NCBI GenBank assembly: GCA_024811115.1
Contig: JAKOGH010000649.1
Location: forward strand, 248,001-312,000
DNA length: 64,000 nucleotides
Source: Terana coerulea
Taxonomy: Eukaryota; Basidiomycota; Agaricomycetes; Polyporales; Phanerochaetaceae
Direction: 5' to 3'
The notes below the pieces were generated by a model. That model had not been told where the DNA came from. It made no database searches and saw nothing but the letters and a program-made list of their open reading frames with translations. Position numbers and translations under genes: made by a program. Each line of letters opens with the position of its first letter. The stretch's first letter is position 1. This document shows positions 23,901 through 34,781 of the stretch, in pieces.

Positions 23901-24950
23901 CTCATCGCAGTGGTGGAATCAAGGGGTCTGATGGAGGTTGGGATTTGTAAGCTCATGTCCATATGTTCATTTTTTGCTCGTGCTCATAGTTTGCAGATCG
24001 TCTGGCGGGTGCGCATTCGGAGGTAGGCCAGTTGAGGGACGCATTGAACCGAGGTAGATTCCACCGCTATGATCGGTGCGCTTGGAATTTTGCAGCTGAC
24101 CTTTGGTTTTCCTGTGTTTCCAGGGGAATGGCCGATCGAGTCCTGGACGGACATTAATACGGTGTGCGACCTGATCAAAAGCTGGTTTCGCGTGTTACCC
24201 GGTGGCTTGTTCCCCGCCCCATCGCACGTCAAGCTCATGGATGCTGCTGGTCAGTTTTACTTTCGCTCGCCAGAACAGCACCGATGTCTGACATGCGGAT
24301 GTGGATGTAGCTCAAGACGATACCGATCTCGACTCCAAGCTGGCTAACATCCGTGCGGTGGTGCATGACTTGCCTCGAGCACACTACGATCTCCTGAAGC
24401 GGCTCATTGAGCATTTGGACAAGTACGGAAAGCACTCAGCTCAGGACTTCTGCAGAATGCTTACGCCGTAAAAAAAAAAATTTCAGGGTGACAGACTATG
24501 AGGAGAACAACCAGATGACGACGGATTCGTTGTCGACGGTGTTCAGCCCCAACCTTATCCGCGCAGCAGACGACGACGTCGGCTTCTTCTTCGCGAATAT
24601 GAGCTCTGCGCACCGCGCCACCAAGATGCTCATCTCACATGTACGTGCAATTCCTCAGCGCCTCCCGGGATATCATCTCACGACGTGCAACCGCACAGGC
24701 CCATGTCATCTTTAACGACGTCGAGCAGGACCTCGACGCCGACCAGGAGGAGGGCGAGTCTGAGGACGAATATGACCCGTTCGAGGCGCCGATACCGGAG
24801 GAGGACGAGGAGGACGAGGAGCTGCTGTCCGCGGAGCAGGAGGCGTCGGACGAGGAGGGCTCCGCGACACAGCCCGTCGTGACCGCGCCGCCCGTGCTGG
24901 ACTTCGACCTCCCGAGCCCGACGGACCTCTCGATCCCTATGCTGCCCTAG
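17934..24950 (+). CDS. BEM2: BEM2-like Rho GTPase-activating protein (RasGEF-like, PH and RhoGAP regions)
   Basis: A very large protein of roughly 2,100 residues. Order: a Ser/Pro-rich N terminus with FFKPTKWF; a split PH-like region (GWKPFKLVLKGSKLYFYKP); a RasGEF-like helical region (SAWARIGDVCRRTGDECSW..., then YFGLLTNATARRGRHRMEVSRKDFERLNNIEQEL); a second PH domain near 23495-23655 (FTVQLDTEDGGHYLLQAPDRAEMKKWL); and a C-terminal RhoGAP domain (VFGVDLETLL, then VGIYRLAG with the arginine finger, then NNQMTTDSLSTVFSPNLI), ending in an acidic tail. This matches yeast Bem2, which turns off Rho1/Cdc42-type GTPases during polarity and cell-wall control. Introns with clear consensus lie at 20899-20948, 21742-21796, 22933-22981, 23761-23804, about 23948-23996, and several more to 24700. 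Between about 18860 and 18960 the frame must change (frame of 17934-18944 to frame of 18941 onward) and no good intron restores it. So either an unusual intron, an indel, or two separate genes must be considered there. Confidence 0.85.
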
Positions 24951-26051
24951 ACTGCCTGGTTTTGCTTTTGATGCATTGTCGGTTCTCCTTCCTCTGGATT
25001 TATGTCACTGGTGCCTGCGGATTTTCTCGGACGCTCTCTCTCTACGCTTCACCCTTCTTCCCTCGCATGCTCTCATGCACATTGTACTGTCGTTGTCGTA
25101 TTATACTTAGGTAGGTTGGGGTATTCGTGTCGCACCGATATGCTTAGTTAATTGTTAGTATCTGATGTCGGAATCCAACGGTTTAGTAGTTAGCAAGAGA
25201 CAAATCCAACCTCATTGAGCAGACTAGTGGCAGACAGGCTCGGTGTATGGGACGGCCATTTACTTCTGACGACCAATCTGAATCGTTGTGGCGTTGCACT
25301 GCCACAACGCTGCTTACTTTACGCATTGATCCAAAGATTGTTGGCCGCCACGGTTGGTTTGCCCGAGGCACGCAGCATTGCGCAGGGCGCTCCTCTGGTT
25401 TTCTTTTGGCCACTACCCCCACAGCTGTACATGAACTTTATATACTCGAGAGAGGAGGTAGCTATATCATCAGAAAATCGACCATCATTGTCTGATAATA
25501 AGGTCTGTCTAGAGAGACTAGGAGGTAGCACAGGAAGACTTCTCCGGCGACGTTTCAAGAAATGAGTAAATGATATGGTACGTATGTATGTATATATGAT
25601 GCGTCGCAGTGGCGACGCTGCGAATCGACAGTAGCGAGTTGCATACGTAGTGCTGCCGAGCACCTTACGTGACGCTGCTGACGAAAAAGACTAGTTCTGA
25701 TGCCGCACTGCAGCGCACACTTCACCATTCCCCACCACGGCATCAATACATACTTCCGAACCACGGAGGGATGATCACAGCCTGCGTATACGGCGCGGCA
25801 GACATTCCATCGCCAAGTCTTGCTCGTCTTGTTTGTGGAGGTACCGACACCGTGGAAGCATCCGTTCCTGGCCTGTCTCCGTCCACCACTACGTAGGCCT
25901 ACGCACATGCACCCCACGGATGCCGTAAGCCGCCAGCGGACGTGTCCTCGGCAGGCTGCGTGCGCTCATAAGCGTCCCCGAACGGTCGAATACCTAGGTT
26001 GTAATAGCGCCATCACCAGCGCCGCAGTAGCTTAGTGCACCCCGGCCGCCC
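24951..26051. other. intergenic, no gene seen
   Basis: Over 1 kb between the BEM2-like stop and the NAPE-PLD-like start. Overlapping short frames on both strands lack domains and splice logic. The left part is presumably 3' UTR and terminator of the large gene; the right part is GC-richer promoter sequence. Nothing else recognised. Confidence 0.5.
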
Positions 26052-27771
26052 ATGCACTGGAGGCTTCTTAAGGACGCACGCCGCCAGAGCCGCTTCTCTT
26101 CATCTCTCAGCAACTCGAAGCTCGCACGACGCACCTTTCCCATGGCTTCTGCACTCGGCGCCCTCGCGACGAACATCTCGGTCTCGGACGTCGTGCCGGG
26201 CGTGCAGCCCGCGGCGGAGGCGGAGAAGGCGGGGAACGCGACGAGCCGCCCCGCGCACCATGTCAATGCGACGCAGACTAAGTTCACGAACCCCTGGCCG
26301 TCCTTCCGGTGCGTGTTCTGCAAAACTGCATGGTTCATGGCTGAACTTCTTGCTGTGATTGATGCAGAGATATCCCTTCGCTAGGCCCGAAGGTGAGTCT
26401 GCAAATGAAATGCTTTAACGCCTTCAAGCGCTCACTAACCGACCTCTACCCAGGTCATGGCTGAAATGTTGCGCAATACACCAACGGTTCCCGCAGATAT
26501 AGCATCCCTCATTCCCGTTCTCACCCCGGACTGGGGCGCGGGCACGGATCCTCTGGCCATCAAAGCGACGTGGCTTGGGTGAGGCCTATTCCCCACACGC
26601 GCCTCTAGAGTGTTGCTCACAGGTTCTGGGTTGCTTTGCTTAGACACGCATGCTACTTCATCGAGCTGCCTACGCCTCCGGGCTCAACTCGTGGGCCACG
26701 AATCTTGTTCGATCCAGTGATGTGCCACCGCTGTTCCCCCGTGCAATGGATGGGCCCTGCGCGGATCACACCCGCGCCGTGTAAGACGGAGGATATCCCG
26801 CCTATCGACGCCATAGTAATCTCGGTGAGTGTACTTGTTATAAAACTGGTTAAATGAACGCGACTAATTGCGACACAACCTAGCATAATCACTATGACCA
26901 GTAAGCTCAAGACGGCGGTGAACCCATGTACGATTGCTCACGTCCTTACAGCACCGACACCACAACCCTGCAAGCTCTTTACAAGAAATACCAACCACAT
27001 ATATTCGCACCGCTCGGGAACCGGCCGTACTACAGGTCCATCTGCATACCCGACTCGCACGTGCACATCCTGGACTGGTGGGACTCGAGCACCATGACGC
27101 TCACACTCCCATCGGCCTCCAAAGACGCAGACGCCGTGGCGTCGCACCAGGTGAAAATCACCTGCCTCCCGTGCCAACACACCTCGGCGCGCACACTGTT
27201 CGACCGCTGGGCGACGCTCTGGGCATCCTGGGCTGTGGAAGAGGTGCCTACTCCAGGAGAGAACGACAGCGCGAAGAGCCCTAAGAAGGTGTACTTCGCT
27301 GGTGACACGGGATACCGGACGGTGTTTCAGGGCGAAGAGGAGGACGAGGTGCCCGTTTGTCCTGCGTTTGCCGAGATCGGGGAACGTGTCGGGCCGTTCG
27401 ACTTGGCTATGATACCTATTGGGTGAGCTACCATGCGCTTTACTCCCAATTGTCGCTTGGGCTGAAAGGCTATGACAGAGCATATAAGCCGAGGTGGCTA
27501 TTTTCCAATGTCCACTCGTCGCCGGCGGACAGCGTCCAAATATTCCGGGACATCAAGGCCAAGAAAGCCCTTGCCATGCATTGGGGGTGCGTCTCAGTAC
27601 CTTGTATGCGCTGATATTTGACTAATCTGGGGTCATGATATCAGGACGTGGGTGCTAACGACAGAAGATATCATGGAGCCGCCTGCTCTGCTGAAGACGG
27701 AGGCCAAAGCCCTCGGAATACCAGACGGGGACTTTGACATCTGCAACATCGGTGAAACCAGGACGTTTTGA
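26052..27771 (+). CDS. NAPE-PLD/FMP30-like metallo-beta-lactamase-fold hydrolase
   Basis: N-acyl-phosphatidylethanolamine phospholipase D-type enzyme (metallo-beta-lactamase fold, zinc-dependent). The family releases N-acylethanolamines from membrane lipid, and the yeast relative Fmp30 is mitochondrial. Exons join with clear GT/AG borders across introns near 26309, 26396, 26581, 26825, 26907, 27424 and 27589. Motifs in order: GHACYFIE, ILFDPV, the metal-binding HNHYDH (its last His is formed by joining CA and C across an intron), PCQH, FAGDTGY, and AMHWGTW, all at the positions expected for the family. The N terminus, with many Arg and Ser and few acidic residues, looks like a mitochondrial presequence. 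The start was chosen at 26052 because it includes this presequence; an in-frame ATG at 26142 is the alternative. Confidence 0.88.
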
Positions 27772-28242
27772 GCATCTTTGTTTCATTGTTGCGTAGCTAT
27801 TTTGATGTATACCTTTGTATCATATTTAATCATTTCTTTCTGGTGCATGCATATGGTTTGTATGAACAAAGCTTCATTTTATTGCCCTGAGCGCCAGTGG
27901 CCCGGGCTGTTTGGTTTGTTGTACACAACCGCCACTGCTTTGTTCTCCCAGAATTCATACATAAAAACCCTTCATACTTGCGCCTGCTTAGCTTATACTG
28001 AACTATTTTCTGTTGTCCAACACTGAGCAGCCTGAGACCAGGTGAGTTGACGTTGGACACCTGCCTTTTCTGGGCGATGTGGTCGGGCGCGCGATCGTCC
28101 TTGGATCGCTCGCCTCGCGCTTGTCTCCCACCTTCACACCTCCCGCCTACCCGTCCTCTGTTTCGTTTCCCTGCCCCTCTCTACCCCTCGTACTAATTAT
28201 ATGCATCCCTGCGCGGTCTGAAGCTGCAGTCCACCGAGCACG
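27772..28242. other. intergenic, no gene seen
   Basis: The AT-rich first half is likely the 3' UTR of the hydrolase gene. The second half is pyrimidine-rich and probably the promoter/leader of the WG-repeat gene. No coding or RNA gene signal. Confidence 0.5.
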
Positions 28243-30742
28243 ATGCCCAAGCGCGAGAAGACGCCGCCGCCGCCGGACGACGAGCCGAAGTACCTCACCG
28301 TCGTGCACCCGTACCCCGCGCACGCGCACATGGACCTACTCGCGGACCAGAAGGTGTTCGCGCACTGGGTCTCGTGCATCACCGGCAAGGACGCACTGCT
28401 CGCGTTCTTCTACAAGCCTGCGGTACGTGCTCGCATCTGCGCCGGTGCATGGGTTAGATGGTCAGGCCTGACGGCGCCGATCCACGCAGTCCCCGAACAT
28501 GATCATCATCGAGGTCGACCGTGCGTTCCAGGGCTGGGACAACCTTCTCGGCGAGCACCGATGGTCTGAGATCCTGCGGAACCCGACGCCTGAGGAGAAG
28601 GAGCGTGTGTCGCAGGTCTTTTACTGTACACACCACACGGGTCGTCTGGTTCAGAAGTACGGTCCGTATCGCCGTGTTATATGTTACTGGTTGGCTGTTA
28701 TTGAATTTGGCGCAATAGGTTGGAAGCGTATATACGTTGAAGAGCCATGGTTCAATGGCTGGACGGGGTACAACTGGTAAGTCATCGCATACACTCTGCT
28801 TATATGATTACAGTGGCTATCCAAGACACGCTACTCTAGTTTTGCAACTACAGCACGTATTGCTACTGAGCTGTTATACTGACGCGAACTCCGGCAGGCG
28901 TATGAACTATCCTTATCCTCCCACTCACTGGTGCCAAGTACCCGTCGAAGACGCCACCAATGCGCCCCTTTGCAGACACCTTCCCGTCAAATCCTTTCCG
29001 CCGCCACCGAAAGTCCCTCCACCTCCAGGTATGTGCTGGTGTCGTTTCATCTGCCACTTGAGACTCACTACGCATATAGTCGGTTCTGAGGGCTGGCAAG
29101 AAGCCAGGAAAATTCCGACTGGTAGTGCATGGAAGACAGGACCTCCGACTATTCAAACCTCCGTCCACAGGGCACCTGCCGCACCAGCTTCAGCGAAGTC
29201 GCCGTCCTCAGCAGGTGGCGCCGACAATGGCAGACCCAATGCTTGTGGGTTCATTGATCCACTACCTCCAGCAGCATGATTTAATTGGTGTCACTTGCAG
29301 GGGCGAAGGGTGGGTGGGGCAACATACCCCCAGGCTTAGCAGCGCCGACGCCTGTACACCCGCCGCCGGGTCTGACTCATCCGGGCTCGGGAGGTGCATC
29401 AAGCTCGAGCTCGAGCTCCGCTCACAGCCCCCTAGACATGGCGTGGACCGTCACCTCCGGCCCATCGCGCGCTCCGTCGGTGTCCTCTGGCACGAGTGAC
29501 GGCGGCAGCATCGGCGCGACGCCCGCCGGCTCCGTGTTCCCCGCTCCGACTGAGATGGGGGACGGCTGGGACGACGACTTCGACGGCGCGATAAGCGGCC
29601 TCGCGGTGAGCGACGCGTGGGAGCGCAGCACGGCCGCGGACGGCTGGGACGCGCAGTCGGTGTACCTCGGCCCCGCAGACTTCCCGCCAGACCCGCCGGT
29701 GGAGGAACACGAGAACCTGTGGGCGGACTACAACCAGCCGAAGAACGGCGCACAGCCCGTGACGGACGAGCCGCTCTGTAGCGCGCACGGCACGATCTGC
29801 AAGAAGGGGATCTGCAGAGAGTATGCACGCCAGCTGAGGGAGACGGAGCGCAGGAAAGCGGATGAAGAAAGACTGAAAGCGCTAGAAGAGAAGAGGAAGA
29901 AGGGCAAGAAGGGCAAGAACGCACAAGGTACGTGCTGTGTGTTCTGGCCGGTTTCCGCGGCTTACTGAAGGGAATACGTAGCTATCCCGCTGACAACACC
30001 CCAAGACAAGAAGGTCAGGTATGTCGAGAAGCGGCCTGCACACCTGCAGGCAAGAGCCCCGTCGGAGGGCCAGTCTACACCTGCCGAACGAAGCGTCCCC
30101 TCTTCCGCGGCCCCTTCCTCCCCTGCCGCGGCCAGACCGCCTCCCGCAAGCGCACCTTCCGCCGGGCCCGGTGTCCAAGGGCCCCCTCGTCCCGCACGCG
30201 GCAGGAAGATGAACTCGGACAACGTCCCCCAAACCGCGCCCTCTACGATACCCACCCGACGCGCCGACAACTTCCAGTCCAACGCCGGTTGGGGCCCCGC
30301 GCCCGGCGCGCCGTCTGCGAAGGACGGCGACGCGAAGTCGTCCATCAGCTCGGGCATGGGCCCCTGGGGCACGCCCGCTGCGTCCATCCCGGACGACGAC
30401 GACACCAAGTCTGTTAGATCCGTCGCGACGTCGACCGGTGGGTGGGGGCACACGCAGACGCCGTGGGACAGCGCGCCCGTCACTACCGCGCCCTTCACCG
30501 CCAGACCGCCCGCTGCTGCCCCAGTACCGAAGGGCCGGCAGGCGAACAAGCCGAGCGCGTGGGGGACGAAGGGTAAGGCCCCAGCCAAGGCTCCTGCCAA
30601 GGCCCCGACGCCCGCCAGCACGGCTGCTCCTGTGAAGAAGAGCTGGGCGGACCAGATGGAGGACGTCGATGACAACGTGTCGGTCGCGGCGAGCAGCAAT
30701 GGCGGCTGGGGCACGGTGTCCAACGGCCCGTGGGGGAACTGA
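28243..30742 (+). CDS. WG/GW-repeat protein, hypothetical
   Basis: The N-terminal part (exons from 28243 and 28490, ending near GWTGYNW at 28780) is a compact folded region with YLTVVHPYPAHAHMDLL, IIIEVDRAF and WKRIYVEEPWFNGW; I do not recognise a named domain. After clear introns (near 28779, 29029, 29214 and 29928) the protein turns low complexity: Pro/Ser/Gly-rich, with a central coiled, basic stretch (ERRKADEERLKALEEKRKKGKKGK). It has repeated tryptophan-glycine motifs: GGWGNI, NAGWGPA, GPWGTP, GGWGHT, SAWGTK, GGWGTV and a final GPWGN. A CSAHGTICKKGIC cluster could bind metal. WG/GW repeats in unstructured tails are how several eukaryotic proteins dock on Argonaute; that role here is inference. 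Two possible in-frame introns (28617-28655 and the 57 nt after 28662) cannot be decided. Stop TGA at 30740. Confidence 0.75.
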
Positions 30743-31206
30743 ACCACATAACACTGGTCAGCACCAATACCTGAAGATAAAGCTTGAAGAAATGAAGAAT
30801 CTGAAGAGATCCTGAACAACGACCACCTGCTGTATCTGTATCCTCTACACCTGCCAGCCTCCGGAATGTTTTGTCTGTACTATCACTCTTGATGTGTTTG
30901 AATATCGCTATGTATGTCGCTAGCTGTGCAGCTCGTTGTTTCTTGTCGTCGACCTGTTATCCCAATGTGTTTCAATCTCGCTTGTACATCTGTAGCTGCT
31001 TGCGCCAGTCACTGAATTCTGTAACATTATCAACAAAAAAGCAATCGGATGGAATAGAAGTTCTTATGTTTCATCAATGCACCTATTGGCTGTGTCAGTG
31101 CAATGTGGATGACAATGGGCATGCGAGAAATTGATGCATAGTGTATTATCTTTGCGACGTGTAGGTACAATATGAAGTGGACGAGTGGGTCAGGGAAGAA
31201 GCTGAT
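30743..31206. other. convergent intergenic region
   Basis: This lies between two genes that end toward each other (WG-repeat gene on +, MYND gene on -). AT-rich, with no gene seen; it should contain both 3' UTRs and polyadenylation sites. Confidence 0.5.
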
Positions 31207-33069
31207 CTACGCCTCGGGTCGACGGCACACGCGTTTATGTCCGCCTTCATTCCAGTCGCTGAATAACGGCATATTCAATTTACAACGCTTGACGAGGAGT
31301 GGCCAAGCTCACCTTGTCTGGCACTTTGTCGAGCAATACATCACTTTCGTGCACCTCTTGCACCTGCGCAGGCTGTGATACGGCCGCTCGCCGAAGCAGA
31401 GGCACTCCCGCCACGCACAGCCCTTGTCTTTCGTCCACGCCTCCTCGCCGCTGGGCCTCTCGGCCGCCGGCGCGCACGGCGCGTCGGCGTCGAGCCGGCA
31501 CTGCGCACCCAGCGCGGTCCACCACTCGAGCACGGTGTCCCGGAGCGGGGCCGCGTCGGAGGGCAGCGCGCGCAGGTCGCTGAGGCCGCGGTGCCACACC
31601 TGCCGGATGGAGGCGCGGAAGTCGCGGTCGGCGTCCTGGTTGCGCGCGTGCAGGACGTCGCAGCCCTTGGTGTAAATGTCGAGGATGGCTTCTGAGGTCG
31701 TCTGAAGGACGGTGTGTTAGCGGGGAATACTGGACAGGCTTCAGGGGCGACAGACGACAACGTACTGATATTTTCGATTTCATCTCCCGTTGCGGCGGGG
31801 ACCAGTGCTCGCGCGGACAGATGAATGAGGTAGTGAGAGAATTCACGAGTGCCTGCCATCTTTTGTGTTGCTGGATCGTTGACGAGCATGTCTCTATTAC
31901 CAAATGAACATTATCCCGTAAATTGTGCAATGAATCCACATACAGAATTAACGAGAACGTGTATTGTATGATGCTCCAGATATACTCCTCATTGCCGCTG
32001 CACACTTGCCGCTGGGCAGCGCACAGCATAATTATAGCAAGCTGGGTATGCTCGCCTCTCGCCTTACGGATCGCCGGGTGCTGGAAAACCTGTTCCATGC
32101 TGAAGAGCAGCTCCTCGACGCTGTCGTCCAAAAGGCTCTCGTCGATTAACGCGGCGCAGCATCGAGTGAGGTAAATATCTGGCGTCATGTGGTCAACGAT
32201 CGCGAGGTCAAGAAATTCGTGGAACTCCTCCTGCGAGCAGTCTTCTCCGTAGTCGCCGAAGACAGGAAGGATCCTCAGGCCGCATTCGCTCGTCTTGGAG
32301 TGGAACCAGCACAGCAGACCGACGTGCATGAAAGGGTTACTGAATAACTTCGGCATACGTCCACTGGAATGCGTCATGGTTCATATTAGCTAAAATTCTG
32401 AATGGTAGGTAAAGAGGTACGACAAACTTACTAGCGATTTTCGTACATTTCTATGTACGCCACAAACAAGTCGCTGATTTCGATTCTGAATAACTCACTT
32501 TCTACAGTGTCTTCTCGATAGGATACCGAATTGTTGACGAGGACTAACCACAGCCGGGGTAGTTGTTGCAGGATATGTCTTGCCCATGAAGCTCGGCTGC
32601 CCTTGTGGTCACTTCGAGTACAGTCATCGTCGATGGAATGATCCATGAGCCCTGAAAGGGACGCATATACGCAGCAAATGTATGGCTGGTAGAGTAAGTC
32701 AACGAAAACCAGTTGGTCTGAATATATACTGAGCAGCGTATAATATAGACTAACCGGAATGTCACCATCCGAATGGAAGTCTTCGTACAACCGCTTGTCG
32801 AGTGCTACGTCAAGGAGGGCATGTGGTAGGTTTCCGCGAATCAACCCATCCCACTGCGATTCGGTAGGTTCAGGGTCCACGGTGATGAACTTCACCAACT
32901 CTTCCGCGAAATTGAGCCGTTCGCGACCCGGTGTGGCGTGGAGTCTCCGCAAGGTCTCCCCGGCTTTCGCAGGTTGGGCAGCAAACGTCTCCGTGATCCA
33001 AGACTCTTCGGCGGTAAGTGCATTTCGTGTTCGGTGGTTTTTCTTCCGCTGGGCAGACCGTGGAGGCAT
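31207..33069 (-). CDS. MYND zinc-finger protein
   Basis: The start is the ATG at 33069 (MPPRSAQRKKNH). The first long exon region (33069-about 32428) and the next (about 32351 down) join as YENR-Y-GRMPKLF across an intron; a further in-frame intron near 32760-32690 is possible. The C terminus carries a complete MYND-type zinc finger: CAWRECLC, then RRCKRCTKVMYCSTKCQ and, after a last intron of about 50 nt, DWNEGGHKRVC just before the TAG at 31207. The Cys/His spacing is that of MYND domains, which mediate protein-protein contacts, often in chromatin or SET-domain proteins. No SET domain is visible. The body is helical and otherwise unrecognised. Fungal genomes contain many such orphan MYND proteins; function unknown. 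Confidence 0.75.
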
Positions 33070-33999
33070 GGTCGCTGACTTCGGTCCGAGGTGTGACAAG
33101 TTTAGAGATCTGCATTGCTGTGGCCGGCCAAACGAAGCCTGTAAGTAAGCCTATCAATACCTTCGAGGGGGAAAGTAAGTGTGGGAGTGTGTGCGTAAGG
33201 GTCGACTTTGTATGGGGCTAACTCAGGGTCAGCAATAGTCAGTAGGGGAATAAGTACCTGAGCGCTAATCAATTTCAGACCTCTGTGTAGGTGTACGGGA
33301 TGGGATGTCATCGGCAAACTAGGAAATATAATTGCAAGTACCGTCCCTACTATCTGGCAGTAAGTTTAACTATACCAGGTCCGACTTCACCACACCAAGC
33401 TGAATACCATATGGAACCCGTAGCCGAAGCGTAGCCCGGTAGGAAGTCCAAATCCGAGTCAGCCAAGTTGACCAACTGAAGACTGCGCAACTCATCCACT
33501 TCCGCTTGAAGAACAGCTTTCCAGCATCGCCGTCCTCAATTCCGACACTGGACAACCGCGTTCTCCATCCATTTCCGTTCGAAGGATCGCGACCTGTTGC
33601 ATGAGCGCATTCGTTTCAGGGTTCAATGGAGAGCTGATGTCCCTGCGCTCTTGCGTTCGCTGACAGAAAACGTCCAGTTCTGTCCCGCTAACGCCACAAC
33701 GTAAAAAGGTTCGATGAGACAGGTTGCCTCCGTCTGGGAAATGTTCGGGGTGTTCGATCAGCGCACCGTAGGTGGCGGCGATTGGGTAGTAGTTTTTATG
33801 ATGCAGACCGAAGGATGAGGGAAAAATATGTCGAGATGAACAAAGGACGGAAGTGGCTGTTCGAGGTGATAACCACTCTAAGTTCTAATCTTCGGTGTGA
33901 ACTGTTCCCTTGTCAGCAAAGCGAGCGGACACTAGAATGCATCATCCTTACATAAACCAATGCAGCGTCCCCGAACCAGACCATGCTCGGATAGAGCGG
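33070..33999. other. intergenic with degenerate gene fragment
   Basis: Contains the likely promoter of the MYND gene and, at about 33400-33660, a broken partial copy of the 3' half of the neighbouring membrane/coiled-coil gene (listed separately). No intact gene. Confidence 0.45.
33400..33660 (-). pseudogene. degenerate partial copy of the coiled-coil gene
   Basis: By eye this stretch matches about 33995-34180, which encodes the C terminus of the gene to its right. Shared blocks include CCCGGTAGG near the end, a stretch giving the coiled-coil heptads, and GCGACCTGTTGCA...GCATTCGTTTCAGGG versus GCGACCTGCTGCA...ACATGCGTTTCAGGG. The order is kept, with an inserted piece of about 70-80 bases between the blocks and no continuous frame. 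It is a local tandem duplication that has decayed. Confidence 0.5.
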
Positions 34000-34781
34000 T
34001 CAGCCCACGACCGAAGAGTACCCCGGTAGGGTTTCCAAGTCAGCGTCCCGTTGACTCCGTAATTCTTCCACCTCCGTCCGAAGGTCGGCGACCTGCTGCA
34101 GGAGCACATGCGTTTCAGGGCTCAGCGGTGAAGCAGTCTCCCGGTGTTCTTGCATCTGTTGTAGTTGTTCTCGAAGAGCTGCAATCTCGCTCTCCAATCT
34201 TGCTGTTCGTACTTCTGCATCTGTTGTACGCTGCCGTTGCGATGTGCTTGGCCTGGGATTTCCAGCGGATGAATTGATCTGAGGACGCGCAGTGCGCCGC
34301 GGCGGCTGGCGTTGAACTGGCGTACGAACCTCAGGGGGGGGCGGCCAGGGGTCTTCCAAGAGTCTTCCCGCAGATAATATCAGCTCGGTTTGTTACATGA
34401 AGCAACAAGGCCAGTACTACGCATAAGAGCACTCACGAGAACAAACCCCTGGGGGGTCGCTGACATATGATCGTATTCCTCCTCCCTTTGTGACATGCCC
34501 GATCCCTGCTGGCCCAGCCCGTCAAGCAGGCGTGAGCCGTACGGTGTATCGCCAACAGAACGACGCTCCTGCTGATCGAGATGTTCTCTGCGGTTGCTCG
34601 TTCGTTCGCCAGCCGGCCGGCTCGCATTTCTACGATGGAAACATTGGACGTAGCTCGCGACCACAAATATCAATGCGACGAAGCCAACAATGACCCCTAT
34701 GATTATGGGTGTGTTTTTCGTTGAAGAGGAGTCGTCGTCACGGACGGCCAGCATTGTGAGAGAGGCGACTGCTGTGTGCAC
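34000..34781 (-). CDS. single-pass membrane protein with cytoplasmic coiled coil
   Basis: Exon 1 (from the ATG at 34781) encodes a short leader with LAVRDDDSS, a hydrophobic helix of about 22 residues (IIIGVIVGFVALIFVVASYV) and a basic stop-transfer (HRRNASR). A Gln/Arg/Ser-rich linker with YGSRLLDGLGQQGSG follows. After an intron (about 34445-34364) exon 2 encodes a Pro-rich stretch (WPPPPEVRTP), then a coiled coil with heptads LESEIAALREQLQQM and VADLRTEVEELRSQR, ending at TGA 34000. The strong GTGAGT donor at 34436 does not keep the frame; a GTTTGT donor ten bases upstream does, so the join is uncertain. Paralogous remains occur at 9.2-9.9 kb and 33.4-33.7 kb, so this is a small locally amplified family. 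No enzymatic domain; function unknown. Confidence 0.65.

Noticed and set aside
29882..30819. Long minus-strand open frames opposite the WG-repeat gene
   Set aside because: They are antisense shadows of a GC-rich coding region. Codon-frame quality, WG motif repetition and splice signals support the plus strand.
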